Shown: piece after piece, positions 62,893 to 64,000 of the stretch
How the letters are laid out: every line of letters starts with the position of its first letter
Position numbering within the stretch: the first letter of the stretch is position 1
Source: RBG-16-49-21 sp040768125
GTDB lineage: Bacteria; Spirochaetota; UBA4802; UBA5550
Direction of reading: 5' to 3'
Assembly (NCBI GenBank): GCA_040768125.1
Contig: JAXGNG010000004.1
Location: 310,001 to 374,000 of the forward strand
Length of the DNA stretch: 64,000 nucleotides
Position numbers and translations under genes: made by a program
Notes under the pieces: model-generated
Database searches by the model: none
What the model was told of the DNA's origin: nothing
The model's input: the letters and a program-made list of their open reading frames with translations, nothing else

Positions 62893-64000
62893 ATGAGATT
62901 TTTCCATTTTTTAGCGAGAAAAATCAGCTATACCTTCGCCATTGCCTTCGTTACCGTTTTTGGAGGGTGGGTCGGCGGTCTCTTCGCGTTTTTCCTTGGG
63001 ACCTCGTTCATCATCATCTCCTATGAAAAGCTGACGGAGTTCCTGATGCGGTGGCTTCCCCTTGCCGTAGCGGTTCCCGTTATCATCCATTACATTCAGT
63101 TCGGGCTTTTCACTCCCCTGGGGATACCGGCGTTTTTCAAGCCCCTCAGGGAGGTCAACACCGCATATCGGAACGGCCTCGAAATCCCCGAAGAAGACCT
63201 GGTGCGGGTCTATTCCAATTTTTCCGATCTCCCGATGTACAACCTTCTCACGGCGTCGCTCAATACGCCTATGGCGGCCCTGATAATAATAGGGCTCATG
63301 TTCGTGGAGTACTACGTCAAGGGCGCCACGTCCCTGGCGGAACTCCAGGCGATAATCAAGGTGACCAGCCTCACCCTCATCATCATCATGGTGCTGTACG
63401 GCATGTCCACGTACCTTATTACCGAGGCGATAACGAACCGGGAGCGGAGCCGTTTGTACAACATGATCCTCGAGAGGGGAATACGGATCAGGCCCAGGGC
63501 CCTGATCGGGATACGGATAAAATTCCTGTTCTTCGTGTGGCTCATGGTCATCACGCTCCTGACATTCGCGGCCCTCATGGAGAAGGTACGCTTTTTCGAG
63601 GAGTACAACCTTGCGCTCATGGCGGCCTATTTCGCCATATCGGTTCTCGCCAGTTTCCTCCTGATGCAGATCACCACCCGGTCCATCATGCGCATCCTGA
63701 ACGACCTCATCAGGGTTACCAGGGCCATCGCTTCGGGGAAGCCCGCGGGCTACGAGGTGCTTTCCCTGGAGAGGGAGTTTACGTCCATCGCCTACGCGCT
63801 GATGGAAACAGCCCGGGAAATAGACGATTACCGGCGCGACATCGAGGGGAAGGTCGCCCTCCGCACCGAGGAGCTCGAGGAGGCCCTCACGAGCCTTCGC
63901 AGCAGGGACGAGCAGATCCAGAAACAGCTCGATATGGCGAGCGTCATACAGCGGAGCATACTGCCCGGGAGGATCGACGACTGGAACGAGCTCCGGTTCG
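62893..64000 (+). CDS. Membrane sensor with SpoIIE-type PP2C phosphatase domain (partial, runs off the end)
   Basis: An open frame without stop from the ATG at 62893 to the window end, at least 369 residues. GAGG lies five bases upstream. The N-terminal 280 residues hold about six membrane helices (FVTVFGGWVGGLFAFFLGTSF, IIIIMVLYGMSTYLI and others). A HAMP-like or linker region and a coiled coil (TEELEEALTSLRSRDEQIQKQ) follow, then DMASVIQRSILPG, the entry motif of SpoIIE/RsbU-type phosphatases. The catalytic domain lies beyond the window. Such proteins feed partner-switching circuits like that of the RsbW-like protein at 23590. Confidence 0.82.
   Translation, partial: MRFFHFLARKISYTFAIAFVTVFGGWVGGLFAFFLGTSFIIISYEKLTEFLMRWLPLAVAVPVIIHYIQFGLFTPLGIPAFFKPLREVNTAYRNGLEIPEEDLVRVYSNFSDLPMYNLLTASLNTPMAALIIIGLMFVEYYVKGATSLAELQAIIKVTSLTLIIIMVLYGMSTYLITEAITNRERSRLYNMILERGIRIRPRALIGIRIKFLFFVWLMVITLLTFAALMEKVRFFEEYNLALMAAYFAISVLASFLLMQITTRSIMRILNDLIRVTRAIASGKPAGYEVLSLEREFTSIAYALMETAREIDDYRRDIEGKVALRTEELEEALTSLRSRDEQIQKQLDMASVIQRSILPGRIDDWNELRF

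Overview
The window reads as about 64 kb of a high-GC, diderm (Gram-negative type) bacterial chromosome, densely coded, with genes on both strands in short operons joined by ATGA/GTGA/TGATG overlaps. Signs of an outer membrane are a C-terminal-Phe beta-barrel, a LolA-like sorting protein beside an MMPL/RND exporter, several lipobox lipoproteins and periplasmic c-type heme proteins. The gene mix (TPR, PilZ, RsbW-like and SpoIIE-like signalling proteins, fadN/fadA-type beta-oxidation, ADP-forming acyl-CoA synthetase, penicillin acylase, BspA-type surface lipoprotein) suggests an uncultured Spirochaetota or a deltaproteobacterial-grade lineage. That placement is an inference; there is no rRNA in the window.

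Layout. 0-7 kb: acyl-CoA dehydrogenase, then dprA, a membrane c-heme sensor, topA and xerC on the + strand. 7-12 kb: a minus-strand operon of amidase, radical SAM (YhcC type), mnmA and an MBL-fold hydrolase. 12-18 kb: PilZ protein, then a minus-strand set of two TPR proteins and two related small lipoproteins, plus a dCMP deaminase coupled to a membrane protein. 18-22 kb: a 47-codon gene and the fadN-fadA beta-oxidation operon. 22.6-22.8 kb: tRNA-Cys and tRNA-Leu(TAA). 22.8-31.7 kb: RsbW-like kinase with LOG phosphoribohydrolase, NagZ-like lipoprotein with HemW, an unknown protein, penicillin acylase and an RluA-type synthase. 31.7-35 kb: a tiny putative diheme cytochrome, tRNA-Leu(TAG), tRNA-Gly, a BspA-like LRR lipoprotein and a complete IS30-family element. 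35-41 kb: the proteostasis set tig-clpP-clpX-lon. 41-50 kb (minus strand): methyltransferase, ptsI, argC, and an exporter/LolA-like/beta-barrel operon. 50-56 kb: a PHP(EndoQ-like)-UvrD fusion, a TetR regulator and an acyl-CoA synthetase (ADP-forming) gene pair. 56-64 kb: a peptide-type ABC importer without ATPase genes, an unknown protein, a metallophosphatase, an FGE-like lipoprotein and the first part of a membrane SpoIIE-type phosphatase cut by the window end.

The most striking item is the 1056-residue protein at 50055-53225. It joins an Endonuclease Q-like PHP domain and its Cys motif to an SF1A (UvrD/PcrA) helicase and ends in QLDLF, which matches the bacterial sliding-clamp binding motif. 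This looks like a single-polypeptide, clamp-tethered machine for repairing deaminated DNA. Second-tier items are the two unusual c-type heme proteins, the exporter/LolA/barrel operon, the paired lipoproteins with TPR partners, the TetR operator over the acyl-CoA synthetase promoter, and an IS30 copy whose exact ends and 3-bp target duplication can be read.
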